Source: Artocarpus heterophyllus
Lineage: Eukaryota; Streptophyta; Magnoliopsida; Rosales; Moraceae
DNA length: 64,000 nt
Assembly (NCBI GenBank): GCA_025403435.1
Contig: CM046330.1
Location: 22,652,239-22,716,238 of the forward strand
Direction of reading: 5' to 3'
The notes beneath the pieces were generated by a model. That model was not told where the DNA came from. It was given only the letters and a program-made list of their open reading frames with translations, and did not search any database. The position numbers and the translations under genes were made by a program. Below are positions 48,514 through 61,363 of this stretch, one piece after another (the stretch's first letter is position 1; every line of letters begins with the position of its first letter).

Positions 48514-51138
48514 TGTTTTTTTTTCTTGTTTTTCAACTCCATTGTTCTGTAATAGAGATGACATAAAGTGCGCAAATCAATATTTAGGTAGTGTTTGGCA
48601 AACTCATAAGTTTTTAATTTGAAGATAGAATAAAATTTAAATTTATGTTTGGAAGACAGTGAACATAGGTTTTAATTTATTAATAAATCTAATAAAATCT
48701 TAATGTTAATAATCCTAAAAAAAATGCAACATCGATCTTAATTTATTCCTTTCCTCACTAGAAACACAATGAAAAAATATTCATCTCAATCGGATATCAA
48801 ATGAAAAAGTTATGATTTTTTTCCTCAAACATAAGCAAGAGAATTTCAGCTTTTATTGTAGCAAAGATATCCGAATATCAAGAATTTAGGGAGGTCAGAA
48901 CTCTAAAAACTTGGATTTAAAGGACTCATTTGATTTAGATTTTGGGAGAAAACAAACGCATATCTAAAGATTCTTGATATTTAAATCAAAATTTCAATCG
49001 AAAGAGTTCTAAAAATTCTCCAAACAAACAACCCCTAAGAGGACATGCAATAGGATTGATGTAATTTGGTGAGTCTAATTGCGTCTTACGAATAAGATTT
49101 ATAAGGAAAACAAACAAACAAACTGTTAAACTACTTTCACTAATTTTTTTTGAGTCCGATAAGAATTTTTTAGCATAGAATTCTTCTAATTATAAAAAGA
49201 AAAAATTCTCAAATTCTTCATAATATATCCAGTAATATTTTATGTTTAAACAAATTAAAGCTTTCTCTATATAGTTCATCATTTGGCAATTTTTCATTGC
49301 ATTTCGAAAAGATATTAACTTGTTCTTTTTTTATTTTTTGTTTTTCGACGAGCTTCACAAAATTGGGTATTTTACTCCTTGTCTTTTTTTTTTTTTAGTT
49401 AGAGTAAATACTATTTAGGTTGATGGTGTTCGAATATATTATTCTTTAAAAAGCTTTAAATAATTTGCACATAAAACTGATACAAATGAATAATTAATTT
49501 CAAAAGTAGCACGCAACCTACTTAACACGTCTTTTCTTTCTTTCGTTTTTTTTTTTTTTTTTTTTAACTTGAAAACGCTTAAACCCTACATTTTTAAAAC
49601 AGGACGACCAGCCGTTTTTTAACAATAAAAAGTCAATCTTGCCATCATACCCCTCTTCTTCCTTTTGTCTCCTCTTTGTTCTCTCTTCCACCAGCGTCGT
49701 CATCAAGCCAGTGCGCCGCAAAGCTTCCATAAGCCAAATAGCATGACACTGTCCTTAAGGCGATGGAGATCACGATAACGGCCAGCATCTGGTAGAGCTA
49801 GCAGGGTCGTCGTCTAGCTTTGTCGCGAAAAATGAGAGGTCACCGTCATGGGGACTTGTCCATCAATATATGGAGCAAAGCAAGGCTTTCTCGTGCTCTC
49901 CTTCATTGATTGGAGTGGCAAACACATGAGCTCTTCGTCATCAAATCAAAGGCTTAGGAAGATCGAGTTGGCAAACTTGATCGATGCAGGCTTAAGAGAT
50001 AGATGTCAAAGCTTACGATCTTCATCACCATTAGATTCGATGAGTCTATGGCCCCGAGATCAAATCTCGCCTGCATGAGGGCGATAGAGATTTATGAAGA
50101 TTGATCATCCTCTTATCGTCCATTCTCTAACGCACAAGATCTCGTCATCAATCAGCCACTCCTCCGTTCGCGGCGTGTCCACCAGATCCTCGATGTCACC
50201 ACCGCCACTGATTTTAGTCGTTTGAGTGGTTTCACTAATGTTTATTTGTATTTTTTGGAAGTTTTTTGGTTTGGTATATCACTAATACATTAAAGTTCAT
50301 CATTAATAATACTCTTTGTTCAGTTTATCAATGACTGATTTTAGAATATCACTCATAAACTAGAATTCATTATTGATAAAATATATTTGATTTACTCTTT
50401 TAGAGTATAAATTTGAGTTTATCAGTAATAAATTAGGGTAAATTGAATAACGATTCTAGCAAAAAAAGGGTATCCATTTAATTTACACTCATTGTAGAAT
50501 TAATATTTAGAAATAGGGTTCTATCTGGAAAGGTCCAAATTAAGGGCTTAATTTTGAGTCCAAGTGAACCCTAGTCCAAGTTGTACATCGAGCCAAATCA
50601 GACCAATAGTATTAATAGTCACTCGACACTCAATGTACTCGCTCCAGTTGATTAAGACCTCTGAATCCGCTCAACTATGTAGTTGTTATAGTCAATGTGC
50701 TCGATTCGTCTAGAAGATTGGTCGAATTAGAGCTGACAACTACTGAAGAAGTTACCATCCATGAAATGGGCAATTACACAAGTTGCAATGGATCGAAACA
50801 CTGGACCAATTATCTTGTGACATGTGTCTCACTTTTCTTTCAACCTCTTTTGTCGACTATCTTTTGTGTAGGAACAACTATATGTTTGTCTATATAATGC
50901 CTCTCCTAAGCTAAAAGTTCTAAATTCCGTCAACTCAAGAAAAATGTTAACTCATAACATCAATCATTGAAAACTTGATAGAAATAACATTGCACAATGG
51001 AAATCATAACTTTTATTGCAACTCATATAATATCAATATGCAATATACTAGAAATCACTAATTTTGCATCTCAATAATATCTAGACTCGTCATGGGACCT
51101 TAGACCATTTTTGCTCAATCAACTAAAATCTTTACTAG
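48514..51138. other. Intergenic stretch without recognised gene
   Basis: Mostly AT-rich. 49690-50220 is less AT-rich and has short open frames on both strands without recognisable domains. 50250-50450 repeats TCACTAATA/ATTCATTAT-like words. No gene is supported. Confidence 0.4.
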
Positions 51139-51143
51139 GACGC

Positions 51144-53141
51144 TGTTGGGTTTGGTGCCCTAAAAGCTGTGACATTGTACATATTGTTAATAAATAAATA
51201 AAATGACATTTATTATTATTTTGGTTGATTATATGTATTATGAATACATTTATAAACATCAAGAAAATTCCATGATTATTTATGTGACTATAAATTTAGC
51301 ATATAAGTGTTATTTGCTTGGGGATAAAATTTATAGATAATAATCTAAATAGTCCGTAATAATTAATTAAAGTTTGGGATCTTTAATTAAAAATTACAAG
51401 TACAGTCCAATCTCATCTAAAATGAAATAGTCATTATCCGGACTATTAATGTAGAGACATTGGGTTGGAGGTACTTTATATAATGAGATTATATAGGACT
51501 GGACCAGATAAATTATGAATCTCTAATAATCATCCGTTACAAATAGAGTATTCAAATTTATCACTATGATGATCATATATTTGACAGTCTTAATCCTGAG
51601 TATTTATTAGACTCCTATTTATTACATTATGTTTTTTGACTTGCATGGTAAGATTTGTCTAAGCACAGATTGTAACTTAGCATCTTGGAAACATAAAGTA
51701 ATAAATGGCTGGGAATAATATTATACAGATATGGAATCCATTCCTTCCCTATGGAAGTTAGAAAAATAGTTCTCTTGAGTGATAATTCAAGGTTTGAACA
51801 ATAGAGCGCTCGTTCATAATAAGATTATGAATTAATTGTTCATTAGAGAATTATTGGAACTCAAGGATAAAGAGGTAATAAGAGAGGTAAACGGAAATTG
51901 AACCTAGCTCTTATTATGAACTATTTATGGAGGACTGACTTATATGTAATGATTATATCAATGGACTACTCGTTAATTTTCTTTGAGTAATTATACTATA
52001 ATCTCAAGAGTTCAGTTTCAGGTTTTTAGTGGAGTAACACTGAAACTAATAAATTTGGCACATTAATTAAAGAGTTTAATTAAATGTCAAATTTATTGGA
52101 GCTTGGGTTATAGGTCCATAGGTCCCCAATACCACCTCTGTAACACTATATTGGATTTTGCATAGAATGAATTATACATGTTTAATTTAAAATTTTTGAA
52201 TTCTGAATTAATTTTTCACACTTGAATTATTAACGTGACACAGAAAAATGTTTTCTGTGACACATAATGTAATGTGATAAATGTTGTCACATTTAACTGA
52301 GCATTAGTTAATTAACTGATAATTGTTAAAATCTATTCTTAAATAAATATGATTTATTTTTGAATTTAGATTTGGATATATATATATATATATATGGTTT
52401 TGAACCAAATCTTTTTATATATATATATAAGATTTTATAATATATTAATATATATATATATTAATATAATATTATAATTTAAAAAAAAAAAAGAAAAAAG
52501 AAAGGGGAAAGCCGTGAATGAGATTCACGCTTCCCCCAACACACACACATATATATATATACATATGTGAAGACCGAATCACAGGTTGTGATTCGGTCAA
52601 AGAAAAAAAAAAAAAGGGAAATTTTTTTTTATATATGTGCATATGTGTGTGAAGTGTTGACCGAATAAGGATTCGGGTAACAAGAAGTGAAACGGAAAAG
52701 AAAAGAAGAAAAAGGAAAGGAAAAGAAAAGGGAAAGAAAAATGACTAATGGCTCAGTTATAAAAAGGGAGAGATAACAGTTATCTCAGTAATTTTTCATA
52801 TAATTTTTAGAGAGAAAAACTGAGAGTTCTTCTCTAAAAAAAAAGGTCTGCCATCTCATGTGTTGAGTACATAGCAGATTCAGAAAAGTGTGAGGATAAT
52901 TCATTCTTGCAGTTTGACGCCCACTCGTCTTTCCATTGGTGTGGAGGCCTGGTTTGGAAGATCGTGGTGTCAAAGAGGAAAGCTAGGATACCCTGATAGT
53001 CTTCAAAAGGTTAGTAAAAAATTCATAAAGCTTTCTGTAATTAAAATTATATATCTATTCCCAATAAAACAAAGTTTTCAGAAAATTTTTGTTTGTCAAC
53101 GATCCGTTCCTTCCGCTACATTTCATGTTTTAATTCCAACA
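51144..53141 (+). repeat. 5' LTR of the young copia element
   Basis: 1998 bp, TGTTGGGTTTGG...ATTCCAACA. It contains a TATA box (TATAAAAA, 52758-52765), a poly(A) signal AATAAA (53063-53068), and three hairpins sharing the word CCGAAT or its kin (52513-52529, 52572-52598, 52661-52676). It differs from the 3' LTR by about a dozen substitutions by eye, plus small A/T-tract length changes. Confidence 0.96.
52758..52765 (+). promoter_or_regulatory. TATA box of the copia 5' LTR
   Basis: TATAAAAA in the context CAGTTATAAAAAGGGAG, about 1.6 kb into the LTR and some 380 bp before its end. It is therefore the likely U3/R boundary promoter. The same sequence is kept in the 3' LTR at 60336-60343. Confidence 0.65.
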
Positions 53142-53143
53142 AA

Positions 53144-53155
53144 TGGCATCAGAGC
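53144..53155 (+). other. Primer binding site of the young copia element
   Basis: TGGCATCAGAGC begins two bases after the LTR end. It differs by one base from the initiator tRNA-Met complement TGGTATCAGAGC used by most plant copia elements to prime minus-strand cDNA synthesis. Confidence 0.85.
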
Positions 53156-54241
53156 GGGTTATAGCATATATAATTTTAATTAAACATGATTTTATTTTGA
53201 TGATATCATGTTTTTGATGCATGTTTGTGGGCACTTTGCATCTTTATTAATTTTTATTCATGTGATGAATGGTTGTTTAATGAAAGGATTTTTGGTCGTT
53301 AATTATATGGTCCTTTTGGATTAATAATTTTTATTTTCAGTTTGATTAGATCAATCTGTGTAAACCCATAAAGGGGTATAGGCTTTTTGTAATTTATTAT
53401 CATTATTTTTTCTTCTCTCCTCTCTTTCACTTGCTACACGTGGAGCGATGAAGAAAAAGATGTCCATTGGATTTTTTGACCTAGTTAAGAACTATGGGCC
53501 TATCAGATTTCAAAGGCAATCAAGCAAATCGTTGCACAATATACCATTGGATGAAGACCACAAAATTGGAGCAGGGAATTATGTATAAATTACAAGAAGA
53601 CCCCTGTAATTTTATTTTTTTTTATTTTTATTCTTTGGGTTGTAATTTTAATTATCCAAAAGGACCCGGTCAAAAATTCATTGTTAATTTTCATTTTTAT
53701 TTTCATATGATGATTGAGATAACATGTTCATGCATGATAACATGTTATCTAGGAAAGTGCCCACTTATAGTTATTATAACATGACATGCATATGCTTAGC
53801 ATATTATTTTTATAAAGGAGTTTATAAAATGTATTAATATGTGTTAGCATTAATTTAATAAGATTAAATTAATTGGGTTGGTTTTATAGAAACTTAATTT
53901 ATTAATCAACCAAATAATGTGACTTTAGTTTTAACAGTTGAGACTTGGTAAAATTCACATTAATTCTAAGTTATCTAATTTTAAATTGTTTAATATTTGG
54001 TAACTTAAACAATTCATAATAAATTTAGATTTTTAGAAAATCTGGTAATTTATTTAAGTGTAAATAGAATGAGATTCTATTAACACATAATATAATCTAG
54101 TAATTAAAAATTGTTTTTAACTACTAGAATTATGAAACATATGATGTTTTATAATATAAAACACATCTTCTAAAATAATGAGTGGGAGAAGGTAATATGA
54201 CAATATAACCTGCGGTCTCCACTATTAGTACAACACCGTGA

Positions 54242-54590
54242 GATTTAGATGGCGCCTCGCGACGCTTTGATTTCGTCCTCCCTACGGAGGGTGTCCATTT
54301 AAATCAATATCAAGGTTGGCTTCCTTAAGATAGGATTTTATAATGTATTTCAAAATTGACCTACCCTACGGCGGCAATTTTGAGTTAAGTTGTTAAAATC
54401 CAAAATAGTGGGTTACACTCATAAACACATAATTAAATTGTTAATTATATCTTGACCAAAATAAACGGTTATTAATAAATATAGAAAATATGAGATATTT
54501 TGAATATATTTATTAATTGAGAATGTCTCAATTCAATTCATAAATAATTTGACCTACCCTACGGCGGCACTTTATTTATTAAAATTGAAT
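54242..54590 (+). ncRNA. Structured leader RNA region with three hairpins (candidate)
   Basis: In the untranslated leader of the young copia element. Hairpin 1: GATTTAGATGG (54242-54252) with CCATTTAAATC (54295-54305), inner CCTCC-CTAC-GGAGG (54277-54290). Hairpin 2: GGATTTTA/TAAAATCC (54333-54340, 54394-54401) and TCAAAATTG/CAATTTTGA (54350-54358, 54375-54383) around a 16-base loop. Hairpin 3: ATTCAATT/AATTGAAT (54531-54538, 54583-54590) plus an 8-bp inner stem around the same 16-base loop. Hairpins 2 and 3 share GACCTACCCTACGGCGGCA exactly, though their stems differ. A packaging or dimerisation signal is one possible role; this is inference. Confidence 0.6.
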
Positions 54591-54722
54591 AATCGTGGAA
54601 TTAGTAAAATATTTTTTGTGTTTTTCGTACGCATCATGCATCACGTTTACTATTCCAAAACATTTATGATGTTTATGCAACCATTTTAATTTATGCTATT
54701 TTATTTATTTATTACAGCGACA

Positions 54723-57700
54723 ATGTCTAATCCAATCATCGCAATTCTCTCAAATGAAAAATTAACCGGGGATAATTTTGTCAAGTGGAAGAGTAACATG
54801 AACATTGTACTAATTTGCGAAAGTTACAAGTTTATCCTGACGGAGGAATGTCCTCCAGAGCCTGCTTCCAATGCTCCTCGTAATGTACGGGAAGCATATG
54901 ATCGTTGGATCGCGGCAAATAATAAGGCCCGCTGTTTTCTTTTGGCTGGGATGTCTGACGTGCTTAGGATGAAGCACGAAAGCATGGAGACCGCTTATGA
55001 GATAATGCAGTCTCTGCAAGACATGTTTGGTAAACCTTTTGAAAAGGCACGCCACGAAGCCGTTAAGGCAGTAATGAATGCAAAAATGAAGGCAGGGATT
55101 TCGGTCAGAGAACATGTTCTCAACATGGTTAACTATCTCCATGAGGCCGAGGTCAACGGGGCTATGATAGATGAAGCCACACAGGTGGGGATGATTTTAG
55201 AAACCCTCTCCCCTGCGTTCTTTCAGTTCAAAAGCAACTATTTCATGAACAAGCTGAAATATAACATGACTGAGTTGCTTAATGAGCTTCAAACCTTCGA
55301 GTCTATTTCGAAAGAAAAGACTAAAGAAGCTGAGGCAAATGTTGCAGAAGCACAACCTTCCTCTTCTGCCCAAAAGAATAAGAAGAGGAAGGGGACTGAA
55401 GGAAGTGGTAAGTCTAAGAATGGAGGGCAACCTAAGAAGAACAAAAGCAACAACAACAAAAGGAGCTCCAACCAAAAGAAGCCTAAAGGAAAATGTTTCC
55501 ACTGCGGCGTAGTTGGGCACTGGAAGAGAAACTGCAAGAAGTATCTTCAGGAGCTCAAAGAAAAGAAGAACAACGGTAAATCAGATTTACTCGTTTTAGA
55601 AGCTTGTTTAGTTGAAGATGATACTTCACCTTGGATAATTGATTCAGGGGCAACTAACCATGTTTGTTCTTCTTTGCAGATGCTTAGTTCTTCAAGGGAG
55701 CTTTCCGACGGGGAACAAACGATGAGAGTGGGAACGGGAGAGGTTGTTTCGGCAAGAGCAGTGGGAGTTGTTAAACTTTATTTTAGAAATAAGTTTTTAA
55801 TTTTAGACAATTTTTATTACATTCCTTGTTTTCGTAGAAATTTGATTTCTGTTTCCAGGTTGTTTGAACAAATGTTTAATGTTTCTTTTAATAATAATTA
55901 TGTTAATATTTCTAGAAATGGTTTGGATATTTGTTCTGCGCATCTGGAAAATGGGCTTTACACCTTAAGGCCCAACGAAAAAGCACTGCTCAATACTGAA
56001 ATGTTCAAAGTTGAACAACCTAAACCCAAGAAGCAAAAGATTTCTTCTAATAATGAAACATACCTATGGCACCTTAGATTAGGTCATGTCAACCTTGACA
56101 GAATTAACAGACTGGTAAAGGAGGGTCCTTTAAAAGAGCTAAAAGTTAGTTTTCTACCAGTTTGTGAATCTTGTCTTGAAGGTAAAATGACTAAGAGGCC
56201 TTTCTCTGCAAAAGGCGAAAGGGCCAAGGAACCACTTGAGCTAATACATTCAGACGTCTGTGGTCCAATGAATGTACAAGCTCGTGGTGGTTACGAATAT
56301 TTCGTCACATTTATTGACGATTATTCAAGGTATGGTTACATATACCTAATGCAAAGGAAATCTGAAACTTTTGGACAAAGAATTCCAAGCGGAAGCTGAA
56401 AAGCAATTAGGTAAGACGGTGAAGAGTCTTCGATCTGATCGAGGAGGAGAATACCTTGATACTGAATTCAAGGATTATATGATAGAACATGGTATTCTAT
56501 CACAACTCACCGCACCTGGAACACCACAACAAAATGGTGTTGCAGAGAGAAGAAATAGAACGTTGCTTGATATGGTGAGATCCATGCTTAGCTACTCATC
56601 ATTACCCACTTCATTTTGGGGATATGCACTACAAACTGCAGTATATCTTCTAAACATAGTTCCATCTAAGTCTATTTCAAAAACACCTCTAGAGTTATGG
56701 AATGGTCGCAAACCTAGTATGCGACATATCCGTATATGGGGTGTCCAGCACATGTGCTGAAAGGTAAGATTGGGAAGTTGGAACCACGTTCTGAAGTATG
56801 CTTATTTGTGGGATACCCAAAGGGAACGAGGGGAGGTTTGTTTTATAGTCCACAGGATAAGAAAGTATTTGTATCGACAAATGCCACTTTTCTCGAGAAT
56901 GATTATATGACAAACTATAAACCTCGTAGCAAAATTGTACTTGAAGAGTTACTTTCTGATCAGATCAGACCGCAACCGACAACTGTTGTCGAAGGACAAA
57001 ATGAGGAGGCCACATCTTCCTATCAGAATGTCATACCACCTCGATGTAGTGGGAGGGTTGTGAGACCACCTGCTCGCTACAGGGAACTTGGAGAAGCAAA
57101 TGTTGCTATCTCTGATAATGGTGAAGATGATCCATTGACATATCATGATGCAATGGAAGTTTCTGAGAAGGAAAAATGGCTGGAGGCTATGAACCTTGAA
57201 ATGGAGTCAATGTACTCCAATTCAGTCTGGGATCTTGTAGACCTACCTGAAGGGATAAAACCCATAGGGTGCAAATGGATTTACAAGAAGAAAAGAGGAG
57301 TGGATGGGAAAGTTGAGACTTTCAAAGCTAGGCTTGTGGCAAAGGGTTACACCCAAAAAGAGGGAGTTGACTATGAAGAAACTTTCTCGCCTGTAGGTAT
57401 GCTTAAATCCATTCGGATTCTTTTATCCATTGCTGCTTGTCTTGATTATGAGATATGGCAAATGGATGTCAAGACTGCCTTTTTGAATGGCTATCTTGAG
57501 GAAAGCATCTATATGGTGCAACCAGAAGGGTTTGTAGTTAAAGGTCAAGAGCAAAAAGTTTGCAAGTTGCAGAGGTCCATCTATGGACTCAAGCAAGCTT
57601 CAAGATCTTGGAACTTGAGATTTGATGAAGCGATCAAATCTTATGGTTTCGATCAAAATATTGATGAACCTTGTGTTTACAAGTACATCAAAGAAAAGAA

Positions 57701-58706
57701 GGTGGTCTTCTTGGTTCTTTATGTAGATGATATCCTACTCATTGGGAATGATGAAGGCGTATTATCTGATGTAAAGAAATGGCTCGCCAGCAATTTCCAA
57801 ATGAAAGATTTAGGAGAAGCAAGTTATGTTCTTGGAATCCAACTCATAAGAGATCGCAAGAACAAACTATTGGCGCTGTCTCAGGCATCGTATATTGATA
57901 AGGTGCTTATCAGATTTTCGATGCAGAACTCCAAGAAAGGTAATTTGCCTACACGTCATGGAGTTTATCTTTCAAAAGAGCAGTGTCCTAAGACACCTCA
58001 AGAGGAAGAAAATATGAGACGGGTACCCTATGCATATGCAGTAGGAAGTCTAATGTATGCCATGTTGTGTACAAGACCTGACATTTGCTATGCGGTGGGT
58101 ATAGTCAGTCGGTATTAATCCAACCCAGGATTAGATCATTGGGTAGCGGTTAAACATATTCTCAAGTATCTTAGGAGAACGAGAAACTATATGCTAGTTT
58201 ATTCTGGTGAGAATTTGATTCCCATTGGATACACTGATTCTGATTTTCAATCAGACAAAGACACACGTAAATCTACGTCTGGATCAGTGTTTACTTTTGG
58301 TGGTGGAGCCATAGTTTGGAGAAGCATCAAACAATCTTGTATTGCTGATTCAACTATGGAAGCAGAATATGTGGCTGCTTGTGAAGCAGCTAAAGAAGCT
58401 ATTTGGCTCCGTAAGTTCTTAAATGATTTGGAAGTAGTTCCAGACATGGATAAACCACTCATACTGTATTGTGACAACAGTGGTGCAGTGGCAAATTCAA
58501 GAGAACCTAGAAGCCACAAAAGAAGAAAGCATATAGAAAGAAAATATCATTTGATTAGAGAGATAGTGCATCGAGGCGATGTGGAAGTTGTGAAGATAGC
58601 GTCGGAAAACAACCTTGCCGACCCTTTCACCAAGACGTTACCTGCAAAGAGCTTTGAGGGACACTTGGAAGGCTTAGGTCTTAGAGACATGTCTCACCTG
58701 CTTTAG
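54723..58706 (+). pseudogene. Gag-pol of the young copia element, with frame breaks
   Basis: ATG at 54723 starts gag (UBN2-type retrotransposon gag). There is a basic Lys/Asn-rich stretch and a CCHC zinc knuckle (CFHCGVVGHWKRNC, ~55494-55535). Protease DSGATNH is near 55640, the pre-integrase block LWHLRLGHV near 56067, and integrase with SDVCGPM and [12 protein letters not shown] follows. RT has DVKTAFLNG (~57465) and YVDD (~57720); RNase H has STMEAEYVA (~58350); the stop is at 58706. Breaks: a frame change between ~56360 and 56385 in integrase, another near 56745, and an in-frame TAA at 58116-58118 between RT and RNase H. All other domains are well kept, so inactivation is recent or partly a sequencing artefact. 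Confidence 0.93.
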
Positions 58707-58709
58707 GGC

Positions 58710-58719
58710 AAGTGGGAGA
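58710..58719 (+). other. Polypurine tract of the young copia element
   Basis: AAGTGGGAGA directly before the 3' LTR (58721); primes plus-strand cDNA synthesis. Confidence 0.8.
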
Positions 58720-58720
58720 T

Positions 58721-60719
58721 TGTTGGGTTTGGTGCCCTAAAAGCTGTGACATTGTACATATTGTTAATAAATAAATAAAATGACATTTATTATTATTTTG
58801 GTTGATTATATGTATTATGAATACATTTATAAACATCAAGAAAATTCCATGATTATTTATGTGACTATAAATTTAGCATATAAGTGTTATTTGCTTGGGG
58901 ATAAAATTTATAGATAATAATCTAAATAGTCTGTAATAATTAATTAAAGTTTGGGATCTTTAATTAAAAATTACAAGTACGGTCCAATCTCATCTAAAAT
59001 GAAATAGTCATTATCCGGACTATTAATGTAGAGACATTGGGTTGGAGGTACTTTATATAATGAGATTATATAGGACTGGACCAGATAAATTATGAATCTC
59101 TAATAATCATCCGTTACAAATAGAGTATTCAAATTTATCACTATGATGATCATATATTTGACAGTCTTAATCCTGAGTATTTATTAGACTCCTATTTATT
59201 ACATTATGTTTTTTGACTTGCATGGTAAGATTTGTCTAAGCACAGATTGTAACTTAGCATCTTGGAAACATAAAGTAATAAATGGCTGGGAATAATATTA
59301 TACAGATATGGAATCCATTCCTTCCCTATGGAAGTTAGAAAAATAGTTCTCTTGAGTGATAATTCAAGGTTTGAACAATAGAGCGCTCGTTCATAATAAG
59401 ATTATGAATTAATTGTTCATTAGAGAATTATTGGAACTCAAGGATAAAGAGGTAATAAGAGAGGTAAACGGAAATTGAGCCTAGCTCTTATTATGAACTA
59501 TTTATGGAGGACTGACTTATATGTAATGATTATATCAATGGACTACTCGTTAATTTTCTTTGAGTAATTATACTATAATCTCAAGAGTTCAGTTTCAGGT
59601 TTTTAGTGGAGTAACACTGAAACTAATAAATTTGGCACATTAATTAAAGAGTTTAATTAAATGTCAAATTTATTGGAGCTTGGGTTATAGGTCCATAGGT
59701 CCCCAATACCACCTCTGTAACACTATATTGGATTTTGCATAGAATGAATTATACATGTTTAATTTAAAATTTTTGAATTCTGAATTAATTTTTCACACTT
59801 GAATTATTAACGTGACACAGAAAAATGTTTTCTGTGACACATAATGTAATGTGATAAATGTTGTCACATTTAACTGAGCATTAGTTAATTAACTGATAAT
59901 TGTTAAAATCTATTCTTAAATAAATATGATTTATTTTTGAATTTAGATTTGGATATTTATATATATATATATATGGTTTTGAACCAAATCTTTTTATATA
60001 TATATATAAGATTTTATAATATATTAATATATATATATATTAATATAATATTATAATTTAAAAAAAAAGAAAAAAAAAGAAAGGGGAAAGCCGTGAATGA
60101 GATTCACGCTTCCCCCAACACACACACATATATATATATACATATGTGAAGACCGAATCACAGGTTGTGATTCGGTCAAAGAAAAAAAAAAAAGGGAAAT
60201 TTTTTTTTATATATGTGCATATGTGTGTGAAGTGTTGACCGAATAAGGATTCGGGTAACAAGAAGTGAAACGAAAAAGAAAAGAAGAAAAAGGAAAGGAA
60301 AAGAAAAGGGAAAGAAAAATGACTAATGGCTCAGTTATAAAAAGGGAGAGATAACAGTTATCTCAGTAATTTTTCATATAATTTTTAGAGAGAAAAACTG
60401 AGAGTTCTTCTCTAAAAAAAAAGGTCTGCCATCTCATGTGTTGAGTACATAGCAGATTCAGAAAAGTTTGAGGATAATTCATTCTTGCAATTTGACGCCC
60501 ACTCGTCTTTCCATTGGTGTGGAGGCCTAGTTTGGAAGATCGTGGTGTCAAAGAGGAAAGCTAGGATACCCTGATAGTCTTCAAAAGGTTAGTAAAAAAT
60601 TCCTAAAGCTTTCTGTAATTAAAATTATATATCTATTCCCAATAAAACAAAGTTTTCAGAAAAATTTTATTTGTCAACGATCCGTTCCTTCCGCTGCATT
60701 TCATGTTTTAATTCCAACA
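58721..60719 (+). repeat. 3' LTR of the young copia element
   Basis: 1999 bp, TGTTGGG...CCAACA, nearly identical to 51144-53141. The hairpin GACCGAATCACA-GGT-TGTGATTCGGTC is at 60151-60177 and the TATA box at 60336-60343. It is followed by the target duplication GACGC (60720-60724). Confidence 0.96.
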
Positions 60720-60724
60720 GACGC

Positions 60725-61358
60725 TACCTACAACACGAGAACTATATGAGCTAATGCTCAATAAGTAAACCATATAAATCCATGTTGAAAATATTTTTCT
60801 TTTGCTCTTAATTTTAGGGCCCTCTTGTATGATGCTATTCTCGTGTTATAAGAACCCTTATTACTTCATATTTATTGGCTTCCTCTATTTTACCTCTTTT
60901 CTTCAAAGGATTTGGCCCTTATAAGATCTTTTTTTGGTTCATAACAAGTACAAGAGTTCTCACCACTATAAAACATTTTTCATAAAAAATGTCAAAACAC
61001 GTACATATCATAATCATAATTATCATCATAATCATCATAACATAAATTGAAAACATGCTTAAACATATTACTATTCAAGTAATACATGGGAAGGTGTACT
61101 TACATCAAGTTGCTTAACAAGCAACAACTACTGTCGCTTTTTCTATCTCTATTTTTTTCCCCTCATGGTTTGTCAATTGTGATATATGGTCGAAGCTGGT
61201 ACATGAAATAAAATTTGTCTCTTATATAGATAAAGCAAAGCTTTGGTGGCAAGCTAATAAGCTATCAACTAGCTATATTTGATACGTGGTAGACTCAAAA
61301 TATTGCATGAATATAACAATGCCACTCTTAACTTAAACGCAAGCCAAGAGAGGAAGGC
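60725..61358. other. Short intergenic stretch, nothing recognised
   Basis: AT-rich sequence with an ATCATAATC-type short repeat near 61007-61040. No coding, RNA gene or transposon end was recognised. Confidence 0.5.
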
Positions 61359-61363
61359 TAACA

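Larger units (their letters stand above)
51144..60719 (+). mobile_element. Young full-length Ty1/copia retrotransposon
   Basis: A 9576-bp element with both LTRs (51144-53141, 58721-60719), perfect 5-bp target duplications GACGC (51139-51143, 60720-60724), a primer binding site at 53144-53155 (TGGCATCAGAGC, initiator tRNA-Met type) and a polypurine tract at 58710-58719. There is a long leader (53142-54722) and a gag-pol region (54723-58706). Near-identical LTRs imply a recent insertion, on the order of a few hundred thousand years if usual plant LTR rates apply. The pol frame is broken, so this copy cannot supply its own enzymes as read. Confidence 0.96.

Noticed and set aside
52785..52973. 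Short frame found in both copia LTRs (also 60363-60551)
   Set aside because: It lies in the R/U5 part of the LTR on the opposite strand; its duplication only reflects the two LTRs.
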